Shown one piece after another: positions 25,332 to 33,521 of a stretch of 64,000 nucleotides of DNA. The position numbers and the translations under genes are program-made. Position 1 is the stretch's first letter. The number at the start of each line of letters is the position of its first letter. Below the pieces are notes generated by a model. The model saw nothing but the letters and a program-made list of their open reading frames with translations, had not been told where the DNA came from and ran no database searches. The stretch comes from Poriferisodalis sp965221195. Lineage in GTDB: Bacteria > Actinomycetota > Acidimicrobiia > Acidimicrobiales > Poriferisodalaceae. The stretch is from NCBI GenBank assembly GCA_965221195.1, contig OZ244864.1, positions 1,364,001 through 1,428,000 on the forward strand, in the 5' to 3' direction.

Positions 25332-25383
25332 GTTGATGAGCACGGCGGCTGATGAGCACGGCGCCTGATTGATGAGTACGGCG
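25332..25383. repeat. Three imperfect 16-bp copies around the start of the cytidylyltransferase gene
   Basis: Units of the type ctgatgagcacggcgg repeat three times. The last copy contains the ATG at 25372, so again the start codon lies in the repeat. Confidence 0.75.
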
Positions 25384-25950
25384 GGTGTGCTGCTAGCAGC
25401 AGGCGCAGGAGCGCGTTATGCGGGGCCGCACCACAAGCTGCTCGCACAGATCAAGGGCCGCAGCGTCGCCGGACATGCCTTGCAGTCGCTCCTCGACGCC
25501 TCGCTTGACACCTCCCTTGACGCAGTGGCTGTCGTGAGTGGTGCTGCCGATATCGGGGCAGTGCTGGCAGAAGTTGACGGCGATGTGGAGGTGATCTACA
25601 ACGAGCGCTGGTCGTCGGGCATTGCTTCGTCGGTTCGTTGCGCAGCGCGGTGGGCGCAGATGGGAGGCCACAGCGCGGTGGTGGTGGGCCTTGCCGACCA
25701 GCCGTTCGTGCTGCCCCAAGCATGGCGCTCGGTAGCTGCCAGCGACGGCCCTATCGCAGTTGCAACCTATGGATCGCGTCGGGGCAATCCGGTGCGCCTA
25801 GCACGACAAGTCTGGCCGCTGCTGCCGTACGACGGCGACGAAGGCGCTAGAGCGGTCATCAGGCGGATGCCCGAAATCGTCGTGCCAGTACCCTGCGAAG
25901 GACGACCTGACGACATCGACACCATGGAGGATCTGCGCCGATGGAGCTGA
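25372..25950 (+). CDS. MobA-like molybdenum-cofactor nucleotidyltransferase (MocA type)
   Basis: The 192-residue protein has the NTP-transferase start VLLAAGAGARY with PHHKLLAQ. It also has the family segments GLADQPFVLP and RRGNPVRLA, and ends with DDIDTMEDL. MocA enzymes add CMP to the molybdenum cofactor for enzymes of the xanthine/CO dehydrogenase family, which fits the neighbours. The ATG at 25372 is preferred over the TTG directly before it. A 12-bp duplication (ASLDTSLDA) lies at 25495-25518. It overlaps coxG by 10 bases. Confidence 0.85.
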   Translation: MSTAGVLLAAGAGARYAGPHHKLLAQIKGRSVAGHALQSLLDASLDTSLDAVAVVSGAADIGAVLAEVDGDVEVIYNERWSSGIASSVRCAARWAQMGGHSAVVVGLADQPFVLPQAWRSVAASDGPIAVATYGSRRGNPVRLARQVWPLLPYDGDEGARAVIRRMPEIVVPVPCEGRPDDIDTMEDLRRWS

Positions 25951-26711
25951 AGAACGAATTCCGTGTAGGCATTCCCGTCGAGCAGACTTGGAACACTCTC
26001 ACCGATGTTGAGTTCATCGCACCTTGCATGCCCGGCGCGCAACTCACCGAGGTGGACGGAGACGAGTTCAAGGGCGGAGTGAAGGTGAAAGTGGGGCCGA
26101 TCACGGCCCAGTACAAGGGCTCGGCGAAGTTCGTCGAACTCGACAAGGACCATCGCCGCATCGTGCTTGAAGCCACCGGGCGTGACTCGCGGGGCGCCGG
26201 AAACGCCGCCGCCGAAGTGACTGCCGAGATGACGCCCGACGGCGACGGCACCGTCGTGTCGATCACCACCGATCTGAAGGTCACCGGCAAAGTGGCGCAG
26301 TTCGGCCGAGGCGTGATGGCTGATGTAACCGAGAAACTGATCGGCCAGTTCGTGGACTCTCTTGAGCGCAAACTCTCCGAGACTGTTGGGTCTGGCGAGA
26401 TGCCAGCAGCCGATGGCCCCGCATCCGACGACTCTGCGGGCGATGGCCCAGCAGACGATGGCCCCGCAAGCGACGGCTCAGCAGCCGATGCTGGTTCCAG
26501 CTCTGCTGTTGGTACTTCTGAAGCTGCGTCTGCATCGTCGTCTGCATCGTCGTCTGGGCCGCGCAAAATCGAAATGGCCGAGCCCGAGGCAGTCGATCTG
26601 CTCGGGACAGCAGGCAGGCCCATGCTCAAGCGCCTGCTAGCGCCGCTAGCCGCGGTGGTGCTCTTGCTGCTGATCGGACGTCGTCGCAGACGCAAGCGTC
26701 GCCGAGGCTGA
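25941..26711 (+). CDS. coxG: CoxG-like SRPBCC protein with C-terminal membrane anchor
   Basis: The 256-residue protein starts with the CoxG (SRPBCC) fold: MELKNEFRVGIPVEQTW, APCMPGAQLTEVDGDEF and KVKVGPITAQYKG. A low-complexity linker rich in Ala, Asp and Ser (about 150-210) and a membrane segment LLAPLAAVVLLLLIG with a basic tail RRRRRKRRR follow. CoxG recruits CO dehydrogenase to the inner face of the membrane in carboxydotrophs. No CO dehydrogenase large subunit is visible here, so the client enzyme must be encoded elsewhere. Confidence 0.88.
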   Translation: MELKNEFRVGIPVEQTWNTLTDVEFIAPCMPGAQLTEVDGDEFKGGVKVKVGPITAQYKGSAKFVELDKDHRRIVLEATGRDSRGAGNAAAEVTAEMTPDGDGTVVSITTDLKVTGKVAQFGRGVMADVTEKLIGQFVDSLERKLSETVGSGEMPAADGPASDDSAGDGPADDGPASDGSAADAGSSSAVGTSEAASASSSASSSGPRKIEMAEPEAVDLLGTAGRPMLKRLLAPLAAVVLLLLIGRRRRRKRRRG

Positions 26712-26739
26712 AGGCCAGCCGCCACGAAGCTGCCAAGCA

Positions 26740-27285
26740 GTGCTTGTCCGCTGCGCTGTCGGCGCATCCCCGACCCTCGCCCAGGCCGAAGCCGTGGCCG
26801 AATTGCTGGGCCGCTTACCGCAAGGTCGGTACTGTGTGGCGGTTGCGCACGACGATGGTCGTCCTGTGGTTATCGCCAATGCTCCTCTGCTTGATGACGG
26901 TCGTCCCATGCCGACCCGCTACTGGCTGGTGGACGCGGAACTGCGCCGACGGGTCTCTCAGCTAGAGGGAGCGGGCGGCGTTAGGGCCGCCGGAGCGGCC
27001 GTTGATGCACACGAGCTGGCTGCCGCTCACAGCCGTTACGCCGCCGAACGAGACGCGCTGGTGCCGCCTGAACATCTGGGACCGCGCCCGGCGGGCGGTG
27101 TAGGAGGGACAGCGCGGGGCGTGAAATGCCTGCACGCACACTTGGCGTACTGGCTCGCCACCGGAGACGACCCTGTCGGCGACTGGGTCGTGAATCGGCT
27201 CGGTGGCACCAGCGGGTGGTGGGCCCCAGGTGAGGCCGCAGTCGCGCTCCAAGAATCAGCACCCGTGATGGATCCCGATGGCTGA
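26740..27285 (+). CDS. DUF501-family protein
   Basis: The 181-residue protein matches DUF501: GRPVVIANAPLLDDGRPMP followed by TRYWLVD, and GVKCLHAHLAYWLATGDDP near the C-terminus. DUF501 genes lie directly before ppx in many actinobacteria, as here, where the two overlap by 8 bases. The biochemical function is unknown. It starts at a GTG at 26740. The alternating HH/C motifs could bind a metal, but this is only a guess. Confidence 0.85.
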   Translation: MLVRCAVGASPTLAQAEAVAELLGRLPQGRYCVAVAHDDGRPVVIANAPLLDDGRPMPTRYWLVDAELRRRVSQLEGAGGVRAAGAAVDAHELAAAHSRYAAERDALVPPEHLGPRPAGGVGGTARGVKCLHAHLAYWLATGDDPVGDWVVNRLGGTSGWWAPGEAAVALQESAPVMDPDG

Positions 27286-28288
27286 TGAACCCGCTTCGCA
27301 CGATGAACCCGCGTCGCACTCTGTAGCGGTAGTGGACTGCGGCACCAACTCCACTCGATTGCTCATCGACGACGGCTCCGGCTTTGGCTTGCGTTTGCTG
27401 CGAATCACCCGTCTGGGGCGCGGTGTAGATGCGGAAGGCTCGCTGGCGCCCGACGCCATAGGTCGTGTCGTTGATGTGCTGAAGGAATACCGCTCTGTTA
27501 TTGAAGATCACCAAGTGAGTTCGGTGCGGGCTGTGGCCACCAGCGCCGCAAGAGACGCAACGAATGGGAGCGAGTTTTTGCTGCATGCGAGCGAGGCGCT
27601 CGGTACCGACATCGACCTGCTCAACGGCGACAGCGAGGCGAGCTACGCCTTCGCTGGCGCAACGAAGGATCTCCATACCACAACCGGAACCACCGCCCTA
27701 GTGCTTGACATCGGCGGCGGCTCGACCGAATTCGCATACGGAATGGCTCAAACGGGCGGCTCTCCCAGCGACGCTGTCTCAGTTGACATGGGTTCTGTGC
27801 GCTGGACCGAACGGTTCTTGGCGTCCGATCCGCCTCGCCCCGAAGAACTCAGCTCTGCCATTTCGGTAGCCCGTCTGCACCTCGATGACATAGACCGGGA
27901 GCACCCCACTATCGCCAAGGGCGCACCTACATCGCTGCTGGTCGGCATCGCTGGCACCGTCACGACAGTTGCCGCGGTGGAGATCGGTCTCGATCCTTAC
28001 GATCCCCAAGTCATCGACGGCTTCGTGCTGACAAGGGCCGCGGCAGAGGATGTGTTTCGCACATTGGCCACCGAGCGACTCGCCGACCGTGTTCACAATC
28101 CGGGTCTGCACGTCGAACGTGCGCCGGTGATTGTGGGCGGCTGTTGCATTCTCGTGGCCGTGATGCGCCACTGGGACATCGATGAGTGCGTGGTGCGAGA
28201 ACGCGACTTGCTCGACGGCGTTGCCGCGGAAATGCTTCAAGCGCCTGATGCGGGAGAAATCTCCGCAGACGATCATGCCGACCGGTGA
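27278..28288 (+). CDS. ppx: Exopolyphosphatase (Ppx/GppA family)
   Basis: The 336-residue protein has the Ppx/GppA signatures AVVDCGTNSTRLLI at the start, VRAVATSAARDATN, and LDIGGGSTEF around residue 143-152. The family removes phosphate from polyphosphate or converts pppGpp to ppGpp. The short actinobacterial form (about 310-340 residues) lacks the C-terminal HD-like domain. The first codons DEPASH DEPASH come from two 18-bp copies at 27284-27319. Confidence 0.92.
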   Translation: MADEPASHDEPASHSVAVVDCGTNSTRLLIDDGSGFGLRLLRITRLGRGVDAEGSLAPDAIGRVVDVLKEYRSVIEDHQVSSVRAVATSAARDATNGSEFLLHASEALGTDIDLLNGDSEASYAFAGATKDLHTTTGTTALVLDIGGGSTEFAYGMAQTGGSPSDAVSVDMGSVRWTERFLASDPPRPEELSSAISVARLHLDDIDREHPTIAKGAPTSLLVGIAGTVTTVAAVEIGLDPYDPQVIDGFVLTRAAAEDVFRTLATERLADRVHNPGLHVERAPVIVGGCCILVAVMRHWDIDECVVRERDLLDGVAAEMLQAPDAGEISADDHADR

Positions 28289-28973
28289 GCGTCGACGACG
28301 CGTCGGTACTGTGCGTGCCGTGAGTCGCCTGCGCACTGAGCGACTGGAGATGCGTCCGCTGGTGTCGTCGGACTTCGTCCAATGGAATGAGGTGCGTGAG
28401 CGGTGCCGCGCCTGGCTGTCTAGGTGGGAGCCGCGCCCATCGAAGGGCGCTTCTGATCCGTCTCGTGACCCGCAAGCGTTTGCGAATAGATGCCGTATAC
28501 GCGAGCGCGAGCGATCTCTGGGCACTGGTTTCGATTTCGGTCTCTGGCATGAAGGCTGCTTCTGCGGCGAGATCAACATCTCTCATGTGGCGCGAGGAGC
28601 CTTCCAAAGCGCCCATGTGGGCTACTGGATCGACCAGCGGTTAGCGGGCAGGGGCCTGATTGCCGAAGGGCTGATGGCTGTTTTCGAGTTCGCCTTTGAA
28701 CAGGTTGGCTTGCACCGTGTCCAAGTGTCGATTATGCCCACCAACGCGGCCAGTCTGCGGGTGGTTGACAAGCTCGGGTTGCGCTCTGAGGGGATCGCGC
28801 AGGGTTACATCCAGATTGCTGGGGTGTGGGAAGACCACGAACGGTTTGGCCTGACGCTAGAAGACTGGAACGCCCGCAGGGAAGAAATGGTGGCGCGACT
28901 GCGCGCGGCCCGTCTGCGCGCGACCCATCTCGGTGATGGCGCTCAGCCGTCAGGGTCGGACAGCCACGCCTGA
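28275..28973 (+). CDS. GNAT acetyltransferase, RimJ/RimL type
   Basis: The protein of about 232 residues has the layout of ribosomal-protein-type N-acetyltransferases: RLRTERLEMRPLVSSDF, GYWIDQRLAGRGLIAEGL (acetyl-CoA site) and HRVQVSIMPTNAASLRVVD. It probably acetylates a protein N-terminus or an aminoglycoside-like small molecule. The ATG at 28275 overlaps ppx by 14 bases. The C-terminus RLRAARLRATHL derives from two 15-bp copies at 28896-28925. Its 3' end overlaps the convergent nuclease gene by 31 bases. Confidence 0.85.
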   Translation: MPTGERRRRVGTVRAVSRLRTERLEMRPLVSSDFVQWNEVRERCRAWLSRWEPRPSKGASDPSRDPQAFANRCRIRERERSLGTGFDFGLWHEGCFCGEINISHVARGAFQSAHVGYWIDQRLAGRGLIAEGLMAVFEFAFEQVGLHRVQVSIMPTNAASLRVVDKLGLRSEGIAQGYIQIAGVWEDHERFGLTLEDWNARREEMVARLRAARLRATHLGDGAQPSGSDSHA

Positions 28974-29902
28974 CCGGGTTCGCAGTCGGCGGCAACCGCG
29001 CACCAGTGGCAAGGTGGCCCTGCAATGCGACGCGGTCGGTCTACGTGCTGACGTAGCGCGATGAGTCGACCGATGCCGTCGACGGTGCGGCGTAGGGCGC
29101 TGTCGAGCACCTCCGCGGTGATGGTCTCATGCTCGATGCGGCCTTCTGCCACGTAGAACGAACCCACACCGAGTGGCGGCACACCGATCGACAACGTTTC
29201 GATGAGCGCGTAGAAGCGCAAGTCTTCGGGATCGGTTGGCGCTCTGGCACCGGTCTTGAGATCGATGATGACCTTGCCGGCTCGCTGAGCGCCATCGGCC
29301 GCGCCGCCTGCAGCAGGCGAGCCGAGGGTGAGGTCGTACTTGCCGTTCAGTACGAAGGCGCCATCGCACAGGGGTGCCCTAGCCCGGATTTCAGCAGTGG
29401 GCAGCCAGGCGCGCTGTGGGGGCGGGAAGGTTTCGTTGAACCGCGTCAGCAGACCTACACAGTTGGCGATGAGGTCGGCGCGCTCGCCATCGGTTGCGTT
29501 AGCTAGGAAAGCTCCGAGGCTTGCGTCATCGTCTGTGAGTCGCTCTATTGCCGATTCGACTGCATCTGTTGGCGTGAAATGTCGATGCATTGCCAGTTCC
29601 ACCGCCTTGTGCAGCACCGTGCCGCGAGCGGTGGGAACCGACCACTCAAACGGAGTGTCATTGTCGGCGAGATAGCGGGCTTCGCAGCCGAACACTCCGG
29701 CGAGGTCGCGCTTTGACACCCACAGCCCTCGGCTGTGGGTAGCGCGAGCGGCGTCCGTTAGACCCCCTAGCGCGTCTTGGGCCCGGTCGCGTAGGTCGTC
29801 CGCGAAATCTGCGGAGTAGGTGGGACGCTCGGAGGCGGGCACGCGAATGGCATCTAGCGTCGCCTGTTGTGCAGGTAGCAATTCTGGATCGATGTCGGCC
29901 AT
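28943..29902 (-). CDS. PD-(D/E)XK nuclease-like protein with Fe-S cysteine cluster
   Basis: The 319-residue protein has the nuclease core FVLNGKYDLTLG and KVIIDLKTGAR, matching the D...DxK pattern of the RecB/Cas4 group. One Cys lies upstream (VFGCEARY) and three near the C-terminus (CHWCAVAADC). This four-Cys layout binds a 4Fe-4S cluster in AddB and Cas4. The start at ATG 29902 is preferred because the upstream frame runs into the divergent gene's leader; ATG 29908 is also possible. It is a stand-alone gene, with no cas genes nearby. A DNA repair role is likely. Confidence 0.85.
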   Translation of the reverse strand: MADIDPELLPAQQATLDAIRVPASERPTYSADFADDLRDRAQDALGGLTDAARATHSRGLWVSKRDLAGVFGCEARYLADNDTPFEWSVPTARGTVLHKAVELAMHRHFTPTDAVESAIERLTDDDASLGAFLANATDGERADLIANCVGLLTRFNETFPPPQRAWLPTAEIRARAPLCDGAFVLNGKYDLTLGSPAAGGAADGAQRAGKVIIDLKTGARAPTDPEDLRFYALIETLSIGVPPLGVGSFYVAEGRIEHETITAEVLDSALRRTVDGIGRLIALRQHVDRPRRIAGPPCHWCAVAADCEPGQAWLSDPDG

Positions 29903-29983
29903 GTGCATACATTGTTGCTCGGCTATCGCCCTTGTTGCTCGGCTGTCGCCCCATTTGTCACACCTATCGGTAATGCTGGGGAC

Positions 29984-30463
29984 ATGCCAGCAACACCTCG
30001 CACTCAACTTCCTGCCGCGCTGCGGTTCGTCAATGCGTCTCCTGCGCGCGTCCGACTTCACCGGCCCGGCAGCGCCAACTCCAAGTCAACGGGCGGCAGC
30101 AGCAGTTCTGGTCCCGACGCGTCCGGCCGCTTCGTGCTGATCGTGCGAGCGTTGGCCATGGCCGCACGGTCGCTGGGTCTGCAGGCGCCGAGCTTTCAGA
30201 GCCCGCCCCGTTCCGACGGGCTTGACCGCTCCATCGGGCGCACTCCGTCCGGTGATTGCGTGGTGGCGGTGCGCGTGCGCGGGCGCCCGTTCGGCGCTGT
30301 CGTGGCCGATGTGATTGAGGGCATAGTGGTTTGCAACGACCTGAGCGCCGAAGCTGCTGGGCCGGTGCGCAACGAGCTGTGGCACCAAGCTGCGACGATC
30401 AACCTCGGTGACGGTAAGGGCCCCCACACTTCGGCACGTTTCGGGTTGGACGAAGCTGCTTGA
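29984..30463 (+). CDS. Conserved-looking protein of unknown function
   Basis: The 159-residue protein starts at the ATG at 29984 with GGGG close upstream. It begins with a variable basic part. A more conserved-looking part follows, with FVLIVRALAMAARSLGLQAP, GLDRSIGRTPSGDCVVAV and GAVVADVIEGIVVCNDLS. I do not recognise the family. It is divergent from the nuclease gene with 81 bases between them, so the two may share a control region. No signal peptide or membrane segment is evident. The gene end is part of a four-copy 15-bp repeat. Confidence 0.65.
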   Translation: MPATPRTQLPAALRFVNASPARVRLHRPGSANSKSTGGSSSSGPDASGRFVLIVRALAMAARSLGLQAPSFQSPPRSDGLDRSIGRTPSGDCVVAVRVRGRPFGAVVADVIEGIVVCNDLSAEAAGPVRNELWHQAATINLGDGKGPHTSARFGLDEAA

Positions 30464-30522
30464 GCACTGGGCAAGTCAGCACTGGGCAAGTCAGCACTGG
30501 GCAAATCAGCACAAGGTAAGTC
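30463..30522. repeat. Four 15-bp tandem copies at the end of the unknown gene
   Basis: Units agcactgggcaagtc at 30463, 30478 and 30493 and a diverged copy at 30508. The array starts at the stop codon. The core ctgggca recurs in other arrays (21491, 56506). Confidence 0.9.
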
Positions 30523-30604
30523 GCTGTTCGTTGGCGGCGCGGGCATGATGGAATGTGAATTATGGATTGTGCATGATGGACTTATGCATTCCTATGCCGT
30601 GCTG

Positions 30605-30690
30605 GCCCGGATGGCGAAACAGGCAGACGCAGAGGGCTTAAACCCCTCGGCTCCTAACAGAGCGTGCGGGTTCGAATCCCGCTCCGGGCA
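30605..30690 (+). tRNA. tRNA-Leu(UAA)
   Basis: The 86-base sequence folds as a class II tRNA. The acceptor stem is GCCCGGA (30605-30611) with TCCGGGC (30683-30689) and discriminator A at 30690. The anticodon stem GAGGG/CCCTC encloses the loop CTTAAAC with anticodon TAA. A variable arm and the T loop GGTTCGAAT are present. CCA is not encoded. Copies of tagctgtgatgtcacc follow directly downstream. Confidence 0.95.
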
Positions 30691-30692
30691 CT

Positions 30693-30766
30693 TAGCTGTG
30701 ATGTCACCTAGCTGTAATGTCCTGGGTCGCTGTGCGGTAGGTGAGTGCCAGTAGGTGAGTGAGCCT
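30693..30766. repeat. 16-bp and 14-bp tandem duplications downstream of the tRNA
   Basis: Two copies of tagctgtgatgtcacc (30693, 30709; second copy diverged at its end) and two of gtaggtgagtgcca (about 30737, 30751) lie between the tRNA and the P450 gene. Confidence 0.75.
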
Positions 30767-30841
30767 GAGACAGTTTCGGCGCTACGACGACCGCGACGAC
30801 CAGTGCGTGATGCCGGCGGTTGCCACGGCTACTGTGTTGCC

Positions 30842-32110
30842 ATGCGCGAGTGGAACACGACACTGCCGAATCTGATGGGACCCGAGTTCTGGACACTGCC
30901 AGCCGACGAGATAGACGCGGTGATTGCCCGCTACCACGCCGAGGCACCGTTGGAATGGTTCGAGGAGCCCTACTTTTCTGAGTGGGTTGCTCCTAGCCGC
31001 GGCTACTGGTGCGCCACGCGTCACGCCGATATTGCCACTATCTCGCGCAATGCCGACGTGTTCAGTTCAGCGAACGGGATAACAATCGGCGACAACCCAC
31101 CCGAGTTCACCGAGTTCTTTAGTTCCATGATCGCAATGGACGATCCTCGCCACGCACGCCTGCGACGCATTGTGGCCAAGGGATTTACGCCCAAGATGCT
31201 CGAGCAGCTTGACGTCGGCATCCGCAACGGAGCGCGGGAGATCGTGAACTCGATCTGCGAGCAAGGCACTTGCGAATTCGTGTGGGATGTCGCTGCTGCA
31301 TTGCCTCTGCGCATTGTGTGCGACCTGATGGGCATACCTCATTCTGAGTACAAGTTTGTCTTTGACCGCACAAACATCATCTTGGGCATCTCCGACCCCG
31401 ACTTCCAGCCACCTGACGGCGATCTGGCCACTGCGATTCTCCAAGCCGGCGCCGATTTGGCTGAACTTATGAAAGAAGTGGCTGTAGCCAAGCAAGGTGG
31501 CGACGGCACCGACCTGACCAGCATGATCGTCAACGCCGAGTTTGAAGACGATCGCCTCAGCGAGTCTGATCTCGCCAGCTTCTTCGTTCTGCTGGTGGTG
31601 GCCGGCAACGAGACCACCCGCAACTCAACGGCGTGGGCGTTGAAGTTCCTCACCGACAATCCCGATCAACGCGCGATCTGGGCGGACGACTTCGAGAAAG
31701 TCGCTCCCACCGCCGTGGAGGAGATTGTCCGCGTTGCGAGTCCCGTGAGCTACATGCGTCGCACAGTGACCCGCGACTTTGAGTGCGGCGGACGCCAGAT
31801 GCATGAGGGTGACAAAGTGGCGATGTTCTACATAGCTGCTAACCGCGACCCGGCAGTGTTTGACGATCCGTTCCGCTTTGACGTGCTGCGCGACCCCAAC
31901 CCGCAATACGGATTCGGCGGCCCGGGGCCGCACTTTTGTCTCGGTGCACATCTGGCAAGGCGCCAGATCACCACGATGTACCGGGAGCTGTTCAGTCGTC
32001 TGCCAGACATTGTCGCTACGAGCGAGCCAGACCTGCTGCAGGCTTCGTTCATCCACGGTGTCAAGCGGCTTGACGCAGAGTTCACGCCGTCTGCTCCGGT
32101 GGCCGTCTGA
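30842..32110 (+). CDS. Cytochrome P450
   Basis: The 422-residue protein has the P450 hallmarks: oxygen-binding I-helix AGNETT (254-259), the ExxR motif in EEIVR, and the heme loop FGGPGPHFCLG (358-368) with Cys366 as thiolate ligand. It resembles bacterial soluble P450s of the CYP125/CYP124 neighbourhood, which hydroxylate sterol side chains or lipids. The substrate here is unknown. It needs ferredoxin and a reductase from elsewhere. The ATG at 30842 is chosen; the frame is open to 30755 but only through repeat-like sequence. Confidence 0.92.
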   Translation: MREWNTTLPNLMGPEFWTLPADEIDAVIARYHAEAPLEWFEEPYFSEWVAPSRGYWCATRHADIATISRNADVFSSANGITIGDNPPEFTEFFSSMIAMDDPRHARLRRIVAKGFTPKMLEQLDVGIRNGAREIVNSICEQGTCEFVWDVAAALPLRIVCDLMGIPHSEYKFVFDRTNIILGISDPDFQPPDGDLATAILQAGADLAELMKEVAVAKQGGDGTDLTSMIVNAEFEDDRLSESDLASFFVLLVVAGNETTRNSTAWALKFLTDNPDQRAIWADDFEKVAPTAVEEIVRVASPVSYMRRTVTRDFECGGRQMHEGDKVAMFYIAANRDPAVFDDPFRFDVLRDPNPQYGFGGPGPHFCLGAHLARRQITTMYRELFSRLPDIVATSEPDLLQASFIHGVKRLDAEFTPSAPVAV

Positions 32111-32154
32111 GTCTGCTCGCTGTCTGTTCGCGGTCTGTCCGCTGTCTGTTCGCT
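32111..32154. repeat. Two 22-bp copies between P450 and ino1
   Basis: gtctgctcgctgtctgttcg plus cg is followed by a close copy. The array begins directly after the P450 stop codon and ends 24 bases before the ino1 start. Confidence 0.8.
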
Positions 32155-32178
32155 TAGTCTGCCCGTAACGTTCTCGCT

Positions 32179-33480
32179 ATGAACCAACCGCAGATCGCGC
32201 CTGCGACCGGCAAGCTCGGCGTGCTCACACCCGGCATGGGTGCCGTGGCCACCACTTTTATTGCTGGGGTGCTAGCAGCGCGTGCCGGACTGGCAGAGCC
32301 CATCGGTTCGGTCAGCCAGCTCGCCCACATCCGTCTCGGCAGCCGTGCACAAGGACGCAACCCGCTCATCCGCGATTTCGTGCCACTGGCATCACTCGAC
32401 GATCTGGTGTTCGGCGGCTGGGATCCCATCACACCCAACGCGCTTGAAGGCGCTCGCGCTGCTGGGGTGCTCGAAGACCGCGACCTCGGCGTGATCTCGC
32501 GTGAGCTGGAGAGCATCGTGGCGATGGATGCCGTGTTCGACGCACGCTGGGTGAGCCGGCTTGAAGGCACCCGCGTCAAGCCGCCGATGAGCAAGCTCGA
32601 AGCGGCTCAAGCGCTGATGGGCGACATTGAGCGTTTCCGGGCCGAGAATCACTGCGAGCGGTTGGTGATGGTGTGGTGCGGCTCTACGGAGGCGTATCAA
32701 GAACCGTCCGACGTACACGCCAGCGTGGAGGCGTTTGAAGCCGGGTTGGCCGCCGATGACGAAAATATTTCACCTAGCCAGATCTATGCCTACGCCGCGC
32801 TGATGAGCGGCGTGCCGTTCGCCAACGGCGCACCGAACCTGACCGTCGACATTGGAGCCATGACCGAGCTGGCACAACGCCGAGGTGTGCCCATCGCCGG
32901 CAAGGACTTCAAGACGGGCCAGACACTCATGAAGACGCTGGTGGCACCCGGTTTGAAGGCTCGGATGCTGGGCTTGCGCGGCTGGTATTCCACCAACATC
33001 TTGGGCAACCGCGACGGCGAGGTGCTTGACGACCCCGAGAACTTTAAGACCAAAGAAACATCGAAACTTGGCGTTCTGGGAACCATCTTGCAGCCGGAGA
33101 CCTACCCAGAGCTGTACAGCGAGATCGACCATGTGGTGCGAATCAACTACTACCCGCCTCGCGGTGACAACAAGGAAGGCTGGGACAACATCGACATCTT
33201 CGGGTGGCTCGGCTACCCGATGCAGATAAAAATCGACTTCTTGTGCCGCGACTCCATCTTGGCGGCACCGATCGTGCTTGACTTGGCACTGTTCTTAGAC
33301 CTAGCCCAGCGAGCGGGCCAAGGCGGCGTCCAAGAATGGCTGTCGTTTTACCTCAAGGCGCCGCAGTCAGACGATCCGGTTGGGCCCGAACACGACCTCT
33401 TCATCCAGCAGACCAAGCTAAAAAACACACTGCGCGAATGGATGGGCGAGGAGCCAGTCACCCATTCCGAAGCCGGCTAA
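32179..33480 (+). CDS. ino1: myo-Inositol-1-phosphate synthase
   Basis: The 433-residue protein matches bacterial inositol-3-phosphate synthases, with an N-terminal NAD-binding region GKLGVLTPGMGAVATTF and the catalytic segment AGKDFKTGQTLMKT. Family segments RINYYPPRGDNKEGWDNID and MQIKIDFLCRDSILAAP also match. It converts glucose-6-phosphate to inositol-1-phosphate with NAD. In actinobacteria this feeds phosphatidylinositol and mycothiol. The gene stands alone between P450 and a convergent ATPase gene. Confidence 0.95.
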   Translation: MNQPQIAPATGKLGVLTPGMGAVATTFIAGVLAARAGLAEPIGSVSQLAHIRLGSRAQGRNPLIRDFVPLASLDDLVFGGWDPITPNALEGARAAGVLEDRDLGVISRELESIVAMDAVFDARWVSRLEGTRVKPPMSKLEAAQALMGDIERFRAENHCERLVMVWCGSTEAYQEPSDVHASVEAFEAGLAADDENISPSQIYAYAALMSGVPFANGAPNLTVDIGAMTELAQRRGVPIAGKDFKTGQTLMKTLVAPGLKARMLGLRGWYSTNILGNRDGEVLDDPENFKTKETSKLGVLGTILQPETYPELYSEIDHVVRINYYPPRGDNKEGWDNIDIFGWLGYPMQIKIDFLCRDSILAAPIVLDLALFLDLAQRAGQGGVQEWLSFYLKAPQSDDPVGPEHDLFIQQTKLKNTLREWMGEEPVTHSEAG

Positions 33481-33521
33481 CGCACCACTTCGACCGACTT
33501 CGTTGGTCAGGCACTTTTTTT

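Noticed and set aside
30545..30754. Small frame across the tRNA gene
   Set aside because: It is occupied by a complete tRNA-Leu and has no start signal.
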